Positions 11,196 through 23,325 of a stretch of 64,000 nt of DNA are shown one piece after another. Below the pieces are notes generated by a model. It had not been told where the DNA came from. It saw only the letters and a list, made by a program, of their open reading frames with translations, and did not search any database. The DNA is from Gordionus sp. m RMFG-2023 (Eukaryota > Nematomorpha > Gordioida > Chordodea > Parachordodidae), in the NCBI RefSeq assembly GCF_954871325.1, contig NC_088778.1, positions 19,515,120 to 19,579,119 of the forward strand, read 5' to 3'. The stretch's first letter is position 1. Every line of letters starts with the position of its first letter. A program made the translations under genes and the position numbers.

Positions 11196-11394
11196 TGACT
11201 TGAGCTCGTTTTAAAATTTATGGTATTAGAAATGAGTGGTATACCATTTGAAACTTTTTAGGAGAATTGACTATTTAATAGTGAAGATTCAAAGAAATTT
11301 TTAGAATCATCCATGAGATAAACTGTCTGATGATGTGAAAATAGTGTCATCCTGATCCATATTATTTATATTTTGTAAGAGTGATAAAATTGAA

Positions 11395-11840
11395 ATATAT
11401 TTAGTTCTCCCGTGGACGACAACCTCGTCATAAATCTATCAATAACATTTTACTAGCCGCCCTCAAAAAAGTTAATATTCCATCTGCCCTCGAACCAGTG
11501 GGTATTTCAAACGAATACGCCATGGATGGTATTTCTCTCATTAACATGGGATTACACTTGCGTTGATTTTGCAGCCAAGTGTAACCTCTCATTTTCTGCT
11601 ATTGAAAAGGCAGAAATCCTTAAAAAAAATAAATACGCTGGCCTCGCCAACACTATGTTCATTCCTATCGTTACCAATACCCTAGGCATGTTTGGAAACG
11701 AGGCTCAATTTTATTAAAATCATAGGGAAAAAAATGAGACAGATCTCAGGGGACCCCAATGAAGGATTTTACCTTCGCCAGCAGATTTCCCTGGAAATTT
11801 GCTGGTCTAATTTTTTAAGTATTCACTCTTCTCTTGGATG
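11395..11840 (+). pseudogene. RLE-type LINE, C-terminal endonuclease remnant
   Basis: Plus-strand frames give RHKSINNILLAALKK, IPSALEPVGISNEYAMDGIS, LTWDYTCVDFAAK and IPIVTNTLGMFGNEA, then a worn FYLRQQIS end. They line up with the better-preserved minus-strand copy at 14244-14987 (RHKQYN, IPSTLEPQG, RPDGIS, LVWDYSCIDPL, IPIISTTLGTFG). In the catalytic RPDG motif the Pro is replaced (AMDG) and the frame shifts nearby, so it is dead. The RT part is absent. Confidence 0.85.
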
Positions 11841-12729
11841 ATATATACCCCCCTTTTTTTTAAATATATATATTTTTTTTATAGTCCTTTTTATTCATAG
11901 ATTATATATAGATTATATATTTATTCATTTTAATATATATTTTTTTAATCCTCTGTAATTTAATGATTATGAATAAATAATAAAGATATATCATTTAAAA
12001 AAAAAATATTATAGGATATATTTTATATTTATATGAAAAATAAGAAAACGTTTCAACTTTTTTCGCATTTAAAAAATCTTTAAAAAAAATAAATAATATT
12101 ATTTTTCGTTTATATAAAAAATATAAATTTTGATTCGCGTTATTTAGTTTGTTTAGAAAAAATAAAGATATAAAAAAAAAAAAAATTAAAAAAATATATA
12201 TTATATTTTTAAAAAGTAATAAAAATATATTTTAAAATAATATAATGTTGGTTAATCGGGCAGCAAAGTACTTTTATTATTAGAATGGAAATGTAAACAA
12301 AAACTTCACGTCATTTTATAATAATTTTAAAAAAAATCAATTGCAAAAAGTAGCCTGACAAAAAATGAGCTTAAAGAACCTAATATCGCCTTTGATTACT
12401 TTTAAATTTTGTTTTACATTTTTTTCTATTTTATTTCTGATTTATTAATATTTCATTTTTTTCTTTTAAGATATTTTAAAATAGTTGGAAACTAAATTAT
12501 AGCTTTGCATTTCATCATTAGGCCTAAATTAGGCTCAGATAAAGTATTAGTGAAATTTTCTTGATCTCTTAAATATCATTTTAAGCTAATAAAAAATTTC
12601 AAATTAATAACCCTTCCCTCCGCAACCTCCTCTCTCAAAAATGTTGTAACAAAGCATTATAAAAAATAAAATAATTTTTGTGAATTTTATGTGTTTAAGG
12701 TATAATCTTCATACCGTACGGATATTATT
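11841..12729. other. very AT-rich, nothing recognised
   Basis: Long A and T runs, no open frame of note. Possibly the 3' tail and flank of the RLE LINE remnant. Confidence 0.4.
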
Positions 12730-13159
12730 GTGAACGAAGTTCGTTTTTTTGAAAAAAATGATCAACGGCGTTCCTTTTATTATTGACGAACTTTGAACGT
12801 TAACGCGTTCCTTTTTTTATGACGAACGCCTTCGAAATTAACGTTCGTTCAATTTTAAAAATATTTTTATTTATTTGAAAAATTTAATATTTCCGCATTT
12901 AAAAAAAAATGTATTATTTATATTTTTTAATCGGCTTTGTATTTCCTTTTCACATTTCAATTTTTTTAACACATAGTTTATTAATTTGAATACTATTGTT
13001 TATATTTTAATTTAATAGATTAGCATAAGCATGGATATTATTATTTAATCCTCATCACCTGATTCTGAAAATTCAAAATCCAATGAATCATCATTACTAT
13101 GGCCAAATATGATAAATGTTTTACATTAACATCCTATATTGAAGGAACTAATCCAAATG

Positions 13160-13900
13160 CTTACCAAGTGTAAAATGTGGCCAAAAAGTATTATATTGTC
13201 AAAATCCTTAGGTTCCAATTTAAAACGACATTTGATTTTAATATTTTATTTGATTTTAATATTAATTATTTGATTTTATATGATATAACTAAGTTAAATC
13301 ATTAAATTTGAAGAAATAATGCATTTAGGATATTTGACCCCAACAACAATAGCGATAGTTATTTTAAAATTAAAAAATTAGTGGCCTCAAATATGGTCAA
13401 CCATTGATAGACGCCGTATTAAATGGGATTAATAAAAGGTATTAAACCTATCACTCTCAGTTATTACATATATTTTATTTTTTTAAAGATTTGAACATAT
13501 ATATAAGGATCAATATGTTTTTTCTGCAATTATACATCCAGCATTCAAACTTCAATGGCCATGGATAAAACTTTCACGGAACGAACATATTAAAAATAAA
13601 CTTATAGCGTTATTGAAAAAAATGCTTTGGAAACCCTAGAGAACTGTTAATTTCAAGATATCCTTTTTTTTGTCGAGAGTAGAGAATGGATTGGAGGAGG
13701 ATAACTTATATTAATTTTTTGCAAATAAAAAAACAATATGTTTTTAATTAATTCTCCACGTTAAAAGAGCTGTTTATTAAGTATAATACCGCAATCCCCT
13801 CACCTGCCCCTGTAGAGCGTTTTTTTAGGCTAATGCCGTATTAACTCCAAGTGTTCCTGTCTATCAGATAAATATTTTGAAAACAATTGTTAAATTTAAT
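13160..13900 (+). pseudogene. hAT transposase relic with BED finger and dimerisation motif
   Basis: At about 13167-13236 a plus-strand frame reads CKMWPKSIILS then GSNLKRHL, a BED zinc finger in which the second Cys has become Trp. At about 13540 comes HPAFKLQW, the usual segment before the C-terminal domain. At about 13790-13830 PSPAPVERFF is the hAT dimerisation signature (normally [10 protein letters not shown]), followed in a shifted frame by AVLTP. Many stops separate the pieces. The RLE LINE lies just downstream. Confidence 0.75.
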
Positions 13901-14243
13901 AATAAAAAATTTTTATATATAAAAATATCTTTTTATTCGCTATATTATATTATTATATTTTATTTATAATTATATTATCAAAATAAAACTATATTATTTT
14001 TTAACATGGCTAAAATTGTATTAAAAAATATAATATTAATTTATTTTTTTTTTACTTTTAATATTCTTTATTTTCAATTTTCAAATAATAAATAATATAA
14101 AGTATTTAAAAAAACGAAAATATAATATTTTATGTTTTAATATATTTAAAAATGTTTGAAAAATATATAATAATACTATAAAAAAAAGAACGGAGATGGT
14201 GTGACACAGGGAAACAAAAATGAAAAAGGGACGTAAGTGTTGT

Positions 14244-14987
14244 CTAGGATAGCTCTTTGGCTAGAAGACTACTATTGAAACTTATATAATTAGCTTTGAG
14301 AATCGCAATGAATAATCGTTGACGAAGAAAAAAACCCTCTCGAGGTTCTTCTGAGAGTTTGCTGATTTGTGATCCTAAGTTTTTGAAAAATGCTAAGGCG
14401 AGTTTGCCGAAGGTGCCAAGAGTGGTTGATATGATTGGGATGAAGCAATGATCGTTCATTATTTCTGTGTATTTAGAAGTTTTAAGTTGTTCCTTCTGGT
14501 CAAGGATGTTGATGGCGTGGTTAGATGGGGCCAAGGGGTCAATACAAGAATAGTCCCATACCAAAAGTTGGCCTCTCCTCCATGGGATTTGAGAGATCCC
14601 GTCAGGACGTTTACCGTCAGATCTAAAAAGACCCTGTGGTTCTAGAGTGGAAGGAATTTGGGCGGATTTCAGTGCATGTTGGATGATTGTATTATATTGC
14701 TTGTGTCTGATGAATCGTCCATTGCAGGAGCGACAATGTAAACTATGTCTACCCTTCGAGTCAACTGACGAGTTGCACCCTGAGCAGATGTGAGGGTGAG
14801 TGATGGAACAATTTAGACGAATGCCGATGGCGTGGGTAAATTCATTGTTGGATAGTTGAATCTGAAGATTGGTAGATGGGATGGCCTCAAGAAACTCATG
14901 TCCCGTACCATTGAGCAGGGAAGAGAATAGGGTGCGGTCGGTAGATTGCATGCTAGATAAGAGAGTTTCAACGCAGCGAGCAACCAC
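14244..14987 (-). pseudogene. RLE LINE: zinc knuckle and restriction-like endonuclease
   Basis: A 247-codon frame. Residues about 55-85 hold CSGCNSSVDSKGRHSLHC, the Cys/His motif that precedes the endonuclease in this LINE group. Then come RHKQYN, KRPDGIS (the PD of the PD-(D/E)XK nuclease) and LVWDYSCIDPL with the catalytic Asp, followed by IPIISTTLGTFG and FFLRQRLFIAIL. The domain nicks target DNA to prime reverse transcription. It is the C-terminal part of the polyprotein whose RT lies at 15245-16300. The roughly 250 bp between them hold shifted frames, so the whole is inactive. Confidence 0.88.
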
Positions 14988-15244
14988 TGGTGCATCCCAG
15001 TCTTTCTGTCTATGGGTTGTGGGGGGATGAGAATCAGCATTGATCCTTGTTTTCTAAATATCCATAGCCACGATTAAGGAAAGGTCTTCTTTAGAATTAT
15101 GGGCGGTGGTTATTGGCTTTGTCGAGAGACTACTCGATATGAAAGTAGTTATTGCTAAGTCATGTGGAGATCTGATGCCGAGACCACCAAATTTGGTTGG
15201 AAGAGTTGCTTGGGCCCAAGCGGTTTCGTTGAATCTGATATTTA

Positions 15245-16300
15245 CTATTTTTCGGTTAAGTCCTTTATTCCTTTTTCGTAAGTTTGGAGAGGAATAGGAT
15301 ATTTAAAAATTGGTGTTGACCGAAGTGCGTAAAGAATCCTTGGTATAAAAAAGAAATTTTTTAGCAAAAAAAAGGACTTGTGTGATGGAAGAAGTGTAAA
15401 GATGTCCTCCAGTTTAAGGAGTATGTCAAGTGTGGAATGAAGAAAGGTGCTTATTGCCTCGTGTCCTCCTACAGGCGATCCTAGATGTGTTAATTCAACG
15501 CTTGATGTGAATTTGAAATCGTGAGTGTTGGGAGCATTAGAATTTAAATGTGAGAATTCAGATTTTCTCTGGTTAAGCGAAAGTCCAATGGCTGTGCCCA
15601 TTTCTTTTATTATGTTGACTGCTTTGGCGATTTCACTACAGGGACCGCTCAAGATTCCATCATCAATATACCAAGCGTGGAGCGATAGAGTACATGAAGA
15701 GTTTATTGATTTTATCATGTCATTGATTCCAAGACTAAAGAGAAGGGATCCGAGAGGGTCACCCTGTTGGATACCCTCGACAGAAAGTATCTTTTCTTTG
15801 TTGAATTGTAAGATTGTTGGTGATTGGTAGCAAGAGAAAAGAAATTTGGTGTAAGCGCCGAAATGGAAGCAAGTTGAATGTAGGAACGTGTTGCGCGAAA
15901 GAGTGTTGTAGGCGTTAGAGAAGTCAATTTTTACTAGGGATTCGTTTTTTGGGTTATTTTCAAGGTGAATTCTTGTTAAGTGCACAGCAGCTTCACACCC
16001 ACCAGGTATCCCTACACCAAGTTGGTAGGGGCTTAGAATGTGTGCGGCATCGTGTTTGATTCTAGATGCGATTAATTTAGCGACCAATCTACGGTAAGTT
16101 GAACCAATGGCGATGGGCCGAATGTCCTTGTTTGGTTTTTGGAGTGCGATGAGTCTGGCACCGAAGAGTAAGGGGGTAATAAAGCTGGGTACGTCTCCAT
16201 TTAGGATTTTGTTGACTAAATGTGTGATTTTAGTGAGAATTGAAACCTGTGTACAGATCACAGGAGAGGTAATGTCCTGTAAAAATTGGTCTAATCCCAT
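15245..16300 (-). pseudogene. RLE LINE reverse transcriptase
   Basis: A 351-codon open frame with RT blocks in order: LLFGARLIALQKP, DIRPIAIGSTYRRLVAK, YQLGVGIPGGCEAAVH, VKIDFSNAYNTLSR (first catalytic Asp), VEGIQQGDPLGSLLFSL, and HAWYIDDGILSG (catalytic DD). It copies the element RNA at the nicked target. A frameshift near 16270 separates it from the upstream frame, and others separate it from the endonuclease, but the RT core shows no stop. Among the best-preserved proteins in the window. Confidence 0.92.
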
Positions 16301-16945
16301 CTAGACCATGAGCCGAATCCCGGTGAAAAGATAGGATTGCTTTCCTTACTTCTTCCTGTGTGAAGTCTGCTGCACAATGGGAGTAGGGTTGGGGCAATAT
16401 TGGCATAAATGTAGTTGTGGGATCATTTGATCGAAGCTTAATTAAGGTATCTAAATTGGATTCCGCCAGAGTGTCATTGGTTGAAATGAGTTTGAGGGCC
16501 CCTTTGATATTAAGACTGTCAATTTTTTTCGAAATCAATTTTGTAGAAGTGGGGTTATATTTTTTTTGTTTTTGGGATGTCTGGTGATTTGGGACTCATG
16601 AAGATGAGTGTTGATGTTTAAACAGGCATCTTATATTTGTTGAGTTAAGGATTTTTGGAGTGATATGTCAGGTATTTTGAAAGTATTGTACCCGAAGTTT
16701 AGAAATTATAACCATTCTTCTTCATTGTTAAAATTTTGCAAAAGAGAAGATATGCAGTTGCTGAGAGATTTAGCTACTTGTATTCTCGCTCCTTTGGGTA
16801 TTCTCGTTATGATACTTGGTTTTGTGGAGTTAAGAAAAATATCTGAGAATGAGGCACCAATTACTTGGTTTAGGGGGGGATCTATGAGAGGGAGGGGAAG
16901 CGAGTAAGTGATCTGAGAAAGAGGCGTGTCAGAAAAATCGAGCAA
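16230..16945 (-). pseudogene. RLE LINE, region before the RT
   Basis: Two frames, 16945-16706 and 16538-16230. The first contains TRIPKGARIQVAKSL, the second KGALKLISTNDTLAES and FTQEEVRKAILSF then SAHGLDGIRP. These are typical of the segment just upstream of the RT core in widespread invertebrate RLE elements. Stops and a shift separate the two frames. Confidence 0.8.
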
Positions 16946-17199
16946 CGAGCGAGAAAGATGCTCAATTAAATTTAAAAAAAATTTATCATAAAATTTTGAA
17001 CAGTTTTATGAACGTGAACGCGTTCCTTTTTTTGAACATTAACTTGAACGTGAACGCTTTCGATTTTTTTAGAAATGTTTACAGCACTAGTATTATTCTC
17101 TTTCTAACTGCCTAGATACGTTATGCAAAAAATATTTTCTGTGTTGATTGTATCTTTTTCAACAAATGTATACAATAATTTAAAGAAATCTGGACAAAA

Positions 17200-17345
17200 C
17201 CTTTGAAAATTGTATTGCATGCATATAATTTCTTTTATAGATTTAAACTCCACTATTCCCCTCATTTTTCCATTGATTATTGATTAAGGAAAAAATTCTT
17301 TTAACGTTAGCAATAGCTGATGCAGGAAGATTGAAGCTTGCTATA
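17200..17345 (-). pseudogene. hAT transposase C-terminal relic
   Basis: On the minus strand about 17330-17250 reads NLPASAIANVKRIFSLINNQW, close to the hAT dimerisation signature (SSAxVERVFSLMNxQW type). Stops follow. It differs from the plus-strand relic at 13.8 kb and so belongs to a different hAT lineage. Confidence 0.65.
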
Positions 17346-19079
17346 ATGTATATTCAAAGCACCTAATTCTATTTAAAATAAACAATTTTTGGCCAAACTG
17401 ATACATTTAAAGAAACATTTTTATTATTCAAATAATCTATAGATTTTTCTAAATGTGACTACTTGGAATTTTTATTTTCATTCATTTCTTCTAGAGATTC
17501 TGAACTGCTAATGAGTGGTATGGATAAGCAAAAAGATATCAAAACAAATTTCTTTATTTTAAATTTTATTATTATAAAATATAACTAACTGACTATTAAC
17601 CTAATAAATTCTATATATATACTTTTCAAAAGTAAATAACAATCAATGTAACTATTAGATTAATATTATGTTAAGTGAAAGAAATAATACAAGTCCGTAA
17701 GGTAAAATTTAAGTTAATATAATTTCCATAACATCTTTCAATGCATCTACTTGGATTTTTGTCCATTTTTATTAAATTTATTTCAAATATTGATTTTACT
17801 TTTAATGGAGAAATATTTCATTTTTCTTTTGGTTAACAAAAATTTTAATGATTTTAAATGGTTTAACATTTCAATTGAAAGAAAGTAAATTTTAATACTT
17901 CATACATTTTAAGAAATGACATAAGGAAATAAAAAATGCAACTACAACGAATTCAGAAAAGTGCAAATAGAGACCGAGCTCTTTTTGGAGATTTATCGTT
18001 ATTTCTAAAAAATTGTACCCATTTCTCCAATGCTTTTAGACCATTTATTTAGGAGTATTCTGCAGAATAAAAAAAATAGGGGGTATTCTCCCCAAAATAT
18101 CAATATCTTTTCCTTAACTTTTTTTTAAAAACTATTTTGTCGTATTATATTATTTTGCTATAATTTTTAATCATTCCTTTTCCTTATGCTTTTTTTATTT
18201 TTGCGCAAAAAAATTTTTAAAATAAAATAAAAAATAATGGCTCTCAATCTCAATGTTCCCACTTACCGAAAAATTTATAAATTATATTATATTTTTAATT
18301 TTTAAGACAAATCATTTTATCTATTTTAAAATAAGATATATACACTAAATAATTAAAAATATACACATTAAAAAACAAATAAGCATAATGAATTTAAAAA
18401 AAATAGATGTATAAAAAAGAACTGAGAAAAAAAATGTTATTTGGGATAATTTAAATCTGGAATAGGCTAAATTTTTAATGTCGATTAATTCGGTTGAGGT
18501 ATTATACACTTGTTGAGCATAAAATGAAATCATTTGGAATTGAAATCAAAGGTGATAAAGAGGTGCTTGGTATGATTTTAAGATTTAATTGTTCCAATAT
18601 GGTACCTGGAGGTTTATTGATACCTGGGCACATAGCATCTAGTTTAATGAGATTATTATTTTTATCATGTATTGACTATAACTGTTCCATTTGATAAGGG
18701 TATTTTGATTTCTAAATTTGGCTGGGTATATAACAACTCTGAGGCCACGTTTTAAAGAGAGATTATTATTTTTAGTACGATTTGATCAATGACAGAATGA
18801 ACAGGTTTTCCATTTGATAAGGGTTTTATTCTCTTATGATTATCATTATATATTTTCTGGAATTGCTCTGCCAAGAATTATTTTTAAAAAAGCGAGGATT
18901 GAAGAAATGAATATCATTAAGTATTCTAAATAAATCCGTAGCAAAGAATTTTTTATTTTTAAATAAATAAATTAAGAAGATTTTCTAAAATTGAACGAAC
19001 GTAAAAAACGAACATAAAAAACTAAAAGGAGAAAATAAGGGTGGAGTGAATGAGGTAAGAAAGACTAACTACTGCATTT
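17346..19079. other. AT-rich, nothing recognised
   Basis: Open frames of 62-66 codons near 18345-18694 match no family I know. The first part may be the decayed body of the hAT relic at 17.2-17.35 kb. GAACGAACG at 18992 recalls the ends of the 12.7-17.1 kb element. Confidence 0.35.
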
Positions 19080-19087
19080 GTAAAAAT

Positions 19088-20824
19088 CAGAGTTGTTAAA
19101 AGATACTTTTTAAATGGGTCTGAATACAAATACAGATACATCGTCTAAAAATTTATCTAAATATAGATATAGCAACCAAAACAGTTATTTTGATACAGAT
19201 ACAATTTTAAATGTATCTGGATACTGATACAATTTTAAATGTATCTATATACAGATACATTTTTGTTATCTTAGATAAGGTTTGATTAACTAAATTAGGA
19301 TTCTTTGTGAAAATTCATGAAATGAGATTAAAAATTTATTGAATCTATATCACATTTATCAGAATATAACTAAAATAATGATTTTTAGATATTAATATAA
19401 TATATGATTAAATGATTATAAATAATTATTAGATTTCAGAAATAAAATATTTTCAAAATTTTGGTCATTAAGGCATCCTCGTTTATCTGTAAAGACATTT
19501 TTTTAGCTATACTAAAAAGTCTTTCTACCGGGGCGCTGGGAGGGATTGTGGTGTTATATTTAACGAATAACAATTTTATATCAAGATATTGTTTAAAAAT
19601 ATTAAAATCTTTACATTCTTTTTTGAAAAATTATTAAAAATTTGTTGATATCAGAATTTAAATCATTATTAACAATCATATCTACTGCTGTGGGATACTG
19701 AAAAAAATCGGATATCAAACTATTAGTTTTTTTTCACAGGTTAATTGTTTGCACTCAGTTGAAGACTTTGATAATTCATCAACTAATCATTCTATTAATT
19801 GTTTTTTTTATTAAAGTATAGCTATATAGGCACTCCAACAATCTGCTGTTGTGCATATTAGTGATGGTTCTATTAGACTTTTTAAGATTTTTTTCTTTTC
19901 ATTTTCGCATCTTGAAATTCTAGCAACCACTGTCTGTCGGCAAATTATATTTTTTTATGGAGCTAATGTTTTGATCATTTTTATAAATGAAGGATTTTCA
20001 ACAATTGAAAATGGCTGAATGCTATCTTTAATAAAATCAGTTATTAAATCATCTAAAGTGGTTTGGGTTAATGTCTGAGGTCTCTTGGAAAAATATCAAT
20101 GGACGATGAGCCTAGTCCAATATTTTCTTTAATAGATTTCTTCTCCTTCCCCTTTTTTATTTTGATTAAGAGTGTTTGATGTTTTCTCTTAAAATTTAAA
20201 ATTACAATTGTAAACATTTATTTAGTATCTATACCCTAAAATGTTTTACAATGTTGCAAGTTGAGGTAATGTTAACTGAAATTTGTGTATTTTTTGGTAG
20301 ACATGGCAAATATTTTACTATCAGAGATTTGTTTTCTTTATATTGGCCATGGAAGAATGTCGTAATTGATTATACCATCTTCTTCATCAATATTAATCTA
20401 GAACTAAAATTAATATAATAAAATAAAATACCAATTCCATTGCAAATAAAAATGGCAAATTCGTTGAGATGGATTGTAATAAATATCAGAATTTGCTTGT
20501 TATTGTTAACTCGGACATAATATTTAATGAATATTTATTAATATTATATATATATAATTTTTTAATATAGTAGTCTTAATATTTTTTAATATATATATAT
20601 TAATATTAAGTTATATGCTCATATGAAATAAAATAAATTTTACATTCAAGTGTTTGTATTTATAATATAAAAAAGCGTAAATAAAAGTATATCAAAATGT
20701 ATCTTAAAAGTATCTAAAAACAGATACAGATATCTCTAAAATAATATCTAGATGCAGATACACATACTTTAATCAAAAATCTATCTAGATACAGATACCC
20801 CATTTTTATCCTTTGACAACTCTG
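19088..20824 (-). mobile_element. hAT element with perfect 8-bp target duplication
   Basis: Starts CAGAGTTGTTAAAAGATAC and ends TTTGACAACTCTG, inverted ends. The flanking GTAAAAAT occurs at 19080-19087 and 20825-20832. Just inside both ends are repeats of AGATACAGATAC and GTATCT type, the usual subterminal motifs. Length 1737 bp. The transposase relic is on the minus strand. A second member lies at 31639-32658. Confidence 0.93.
19430..20420 (-). pseudogene. hAT transposase relic
   Basis: Near its 3' end (plus coordinates about 19511-19545) the minus strand reads [18 protein letters not shown], the hAT C-terminal dimerisation signature. Upstream frames are short and full of stops. The N-terminal part includes INIDEEDG and ILPWP (about 20330-20400), similar to the FPWP segment of the element at 31.6 kb. 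The RNase H-like catalytic residues cannot be placed. Confidence 0.75.
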
Positions 20825-21925
20825 GTAAAAATCAATTAATCATAATCAATCAGAATTTTATTTTTCAAACATATTTTTTAATATACATAAATGAATTTTT
20901 TAAATATCAAATAATTTATAATTCTTATTTTTACTTAATATTAATGGAAAAAAAATATATTTACTAGCTTATTACGACTCAAATTTTATTTTTAGATTTT
21001 AAAATAAGGCTAAATATGAAAATATCAGTTTAGAAAACCAGAATGATTATTGGTTAGCGCTTTTTTTATATTTGGGTATAAATACATGTGAAAACCTAAA
21101 AATTAAAAAAAATGATAGGTTTCTTTGATATTTAATTTATGAGTAGGTTTAAAATTGTAAAATAATAGAAAACTTGTAAGGCACATATTGCTGGCGGTAT
21201 TGATCAAAATCTCTTCATTTTTGGTTTATTAGCCTACATTTACGTGTTGAGCACTATTCCAATAATAATTTTAAAAATATTGTGACTTGATTGATTGACG
21301 AGCTCAAAACCGATCACTTACTAAATATTCAATTGACAAAATATTAGCTAGTAATATCAATTGAAAACTGTTCATCTTTGATATATAAATACGTGTAAAA
21401 CATTATCCCAAAATTTTGAAAAAATTGTGATTATGAACATTTTTCAATTGATATTACTTGCAAATTTGGTTAATCGACTATTTTGCAAGGGGTCGATTTT
21501 AAGCTCGGCATTCGGTCAAATCAAATATTTCCAAAATATTTTTTAGGATAATACTTACCACGTAAATATACATGTATAAACCCAAAATAAAGAATTTTTC
21601 ATGGATAATGCCTCCAATGCAATATTTAATCATTGATCGTCGGTTATCGGTCCAATGACTATATCTTTAAAATATTTTTTGGGATAATGTTTTACACATA
21701 TTTATAGAACAAAAATGAGCATTTTTCAATTGATATTACTAGAAAATATGGTCAATCGAATATTTAAATATCGGTTTTGAGCTCGGCAATCGATCAAATC
21801 ACAATATTTTTGACCAAATTTTTGGAATAATGCTTATCACGTAAACATAGGCATATAAACCGAAAATAAAGTGATTTATCAATACCGCCAGCAATATGTA
21901 CCTTACAAGTTGGTATCACGTCAAT

Positions 21926-22120
21926 TCGGCGTGGAAAATTCGGCGCGGCGACAATTCAGCGCGGCGTCAATTCAGCGCAACGTCAATTCAGCGCAACGTC
22001 AATTCAGCGCAACGTCAATTCAGCGCAACGTCAATTCAGCGCAACGTCAATTCAGCGCAACGTCAATTCAGCCGGGCGACAATTCAGCGCAACGTCAATT
22101 CGGCGCGGCGACAATTCAGG
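21926..22120. repeat. 16-bp GC-rich tandem repeat (CGTCAATTCAGCGCAA)
   Basis: About twelve units, the central seven nearly identical, with edge units changed to GCGGCGACAATTC. Because 16 is not a multiple of 3, the array reads as a 16-residue repeat (RQFSATSIQRNV and so on), open in at least two frames of about 95 codons each. The array is much richer in G and C than its surroundings. Its inverted counterpart is at 23190-23325. Confidence 0.92.
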
Positions 22121-22249
22121 GCATATCTATTACAGTTGCAATTATTTATATTACTTAGTACAAAAAATAAGGATGATTAAATAGAAATCATTTTGAATTT
22201 TGGTCCTATTAATTATTTCTCCATATTTATTTTTACAAAAATCTCAATT

Positions 22250-22870
22250 TTATTTACTAAATGTGTAATATCAAAAAAATTAACACAATATTTATACCTA
22301 TTTCTTTGGTTGACCAATTTACCACATAAGATATGTTGATTAATAGCCAATGTTATGTAAGCCGAAATTTTGAAGAAAGAAAGAAAGGTTTGGATCTCTA
22401 TCTCGAATCTTACATATTATTTTGGCTGGAATTTAAATCGACCGTTAGACCCAGCCATGGTCCAAAAAAAATCAAATTAAGACTGACTCACTTTTTTGAT
22501 TTAATAAAAATCCTTAAATTCTATTAATCCTTTTAAAAAAAATATTATGCTTAGGCTAATTTTTTCTATTATATAAATCAAAAATTAAATGTGTAATATC
22601 AAAAAAAATTAACAACCAATATTTATACCTATTTCTTTGGTTGACCAATTTATCACATAAGGTATGTTGATTAGTAGCCAATGTTATGTAAACCGAGATT
22701 TTGGGCATATTACTTATCAGGGGGGTATATTATTTTTTTAAACTTTTATAATTTTATTTATTTTTTTTATTATCTAAAATTAGGCGTGAAAAGGGGATTT
22801 AACATTTAACATTAAAGTACTTATCAGGGGGGTATTTTGGGTCTATTATTAAAAAACGGTTGATTAAGAT
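22250..22870. repeat. direct and inverted duplications in the foldback centre
   Basis: A block containing ATGTGTAATATCAAAAAAA, ATTTATACCTATTTCTTTGG and AGCCAATGTTATGTAA occurs at about 22258-22365 and again at about 22588-22693. CTTATCAGGGGGGTAT occurs at 22717 and 22822. This suggests repeated internal duplication. Confidence 0.75.
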
Positions 22871-23189
22871 TGTAGCCAAAATAATATATAAGATTAGAGA
22901 TAGAGGTCAAATCTTTCTTTTTCTTTTTTCCTTCTATGCGAAAAATCTCCAGGCTTACATAATATTGGCTACTAATCAATATACCTTATAATGTGGTAAA
23001 ATGGTCCATTAAAGAAATAGGTATAAATATTAGTGAATTTTTTTCGATATACATTTAGTAAATAAAATTGACATTTTTGTAAAAATAAATATGGAGAAAT
23101 AATCAATTGGACCAACATTCAAAATGATTTCTATATAATCATCCTTATTTTTTTATACTAAGTAATATATAATAAATTGCAACTGTAAT

Positions 23190-23325
23190 AGATACGCGCT
23201 GAATTGTCGCGGCACCGAAATGACGCTGCGCTGAATTGACGTTGCACTGAATTGTCGCCGCACTGAATTGACGCTGTGCTGAATTGTCGTGCGCCGAATT
23301 TTCCGCGCCGAATTGACGTGCAACC
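23190..23325. repeat. inverted counterpart of the 16-bp GC-rich repeat
   Basis: Units of the form GACGCTGCGCTGAATT and GTCGCCGCACTGAATT, about eight and more diverged than the left array. Orientation is opposite to 21926-22120. Confidence 0.85.

Larger units (their letters stand above)
14200..16965 (-). mobile_element. RLE-type non-LTR retrotransposon (R2/NeSL-like), 5' truncated
   Basis: The 3' end is at the low-coordinate side, shortly after the endonuclease stop at 14244. The 5' side ends near 16960, where GAACG-rich hAT sequence resumes. GC content is clearly higher than in the surroundings, as expected for a younger insertion. No N-terminal zinc fingers of R2 type are seen, so the 5' end is probably missing. 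I cannot assign a named clade. Confidence 0.85.
12730..17089 (+). mobile_element. hAT-type element split by a LINE (limits approximate)
   Basis: GAACG/GTTCG-rich segments lie at 12730-12860 and 16985-17070 (both contain AACGCGTTCCTTTTTTT), flanking a hAT transposase relic at about 13160-13900 and an RLE LINE at about 14200-16960. The right end reads GTTTACAGCACTA. The 8 bp outside the proposed ends are ATATTATT and GTATTATT. The left terminal repeat is not recognisable, so the limits are tentative. Confidence 0.5.

Noticed and set aside
14448-16304. Plus-strand ORFs over the RLE LINE
   Set aside because: Antisense shadows of the well-supported minus-strand RT and endonuclease frames.
21871-22180. 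Two overlapping plus-strand ORFs of about 95 codons as repeat proteins
   Set aside because: They are translations of the 16-bp tandem DNA repeat in two frames; there is no independent sign of a gene.
22333-22527. 64-codon ORF inside the foldback
   Set aside because: Lies in inverted, duplicated non-coding sequence; the duplicate copy does not keep the frame.
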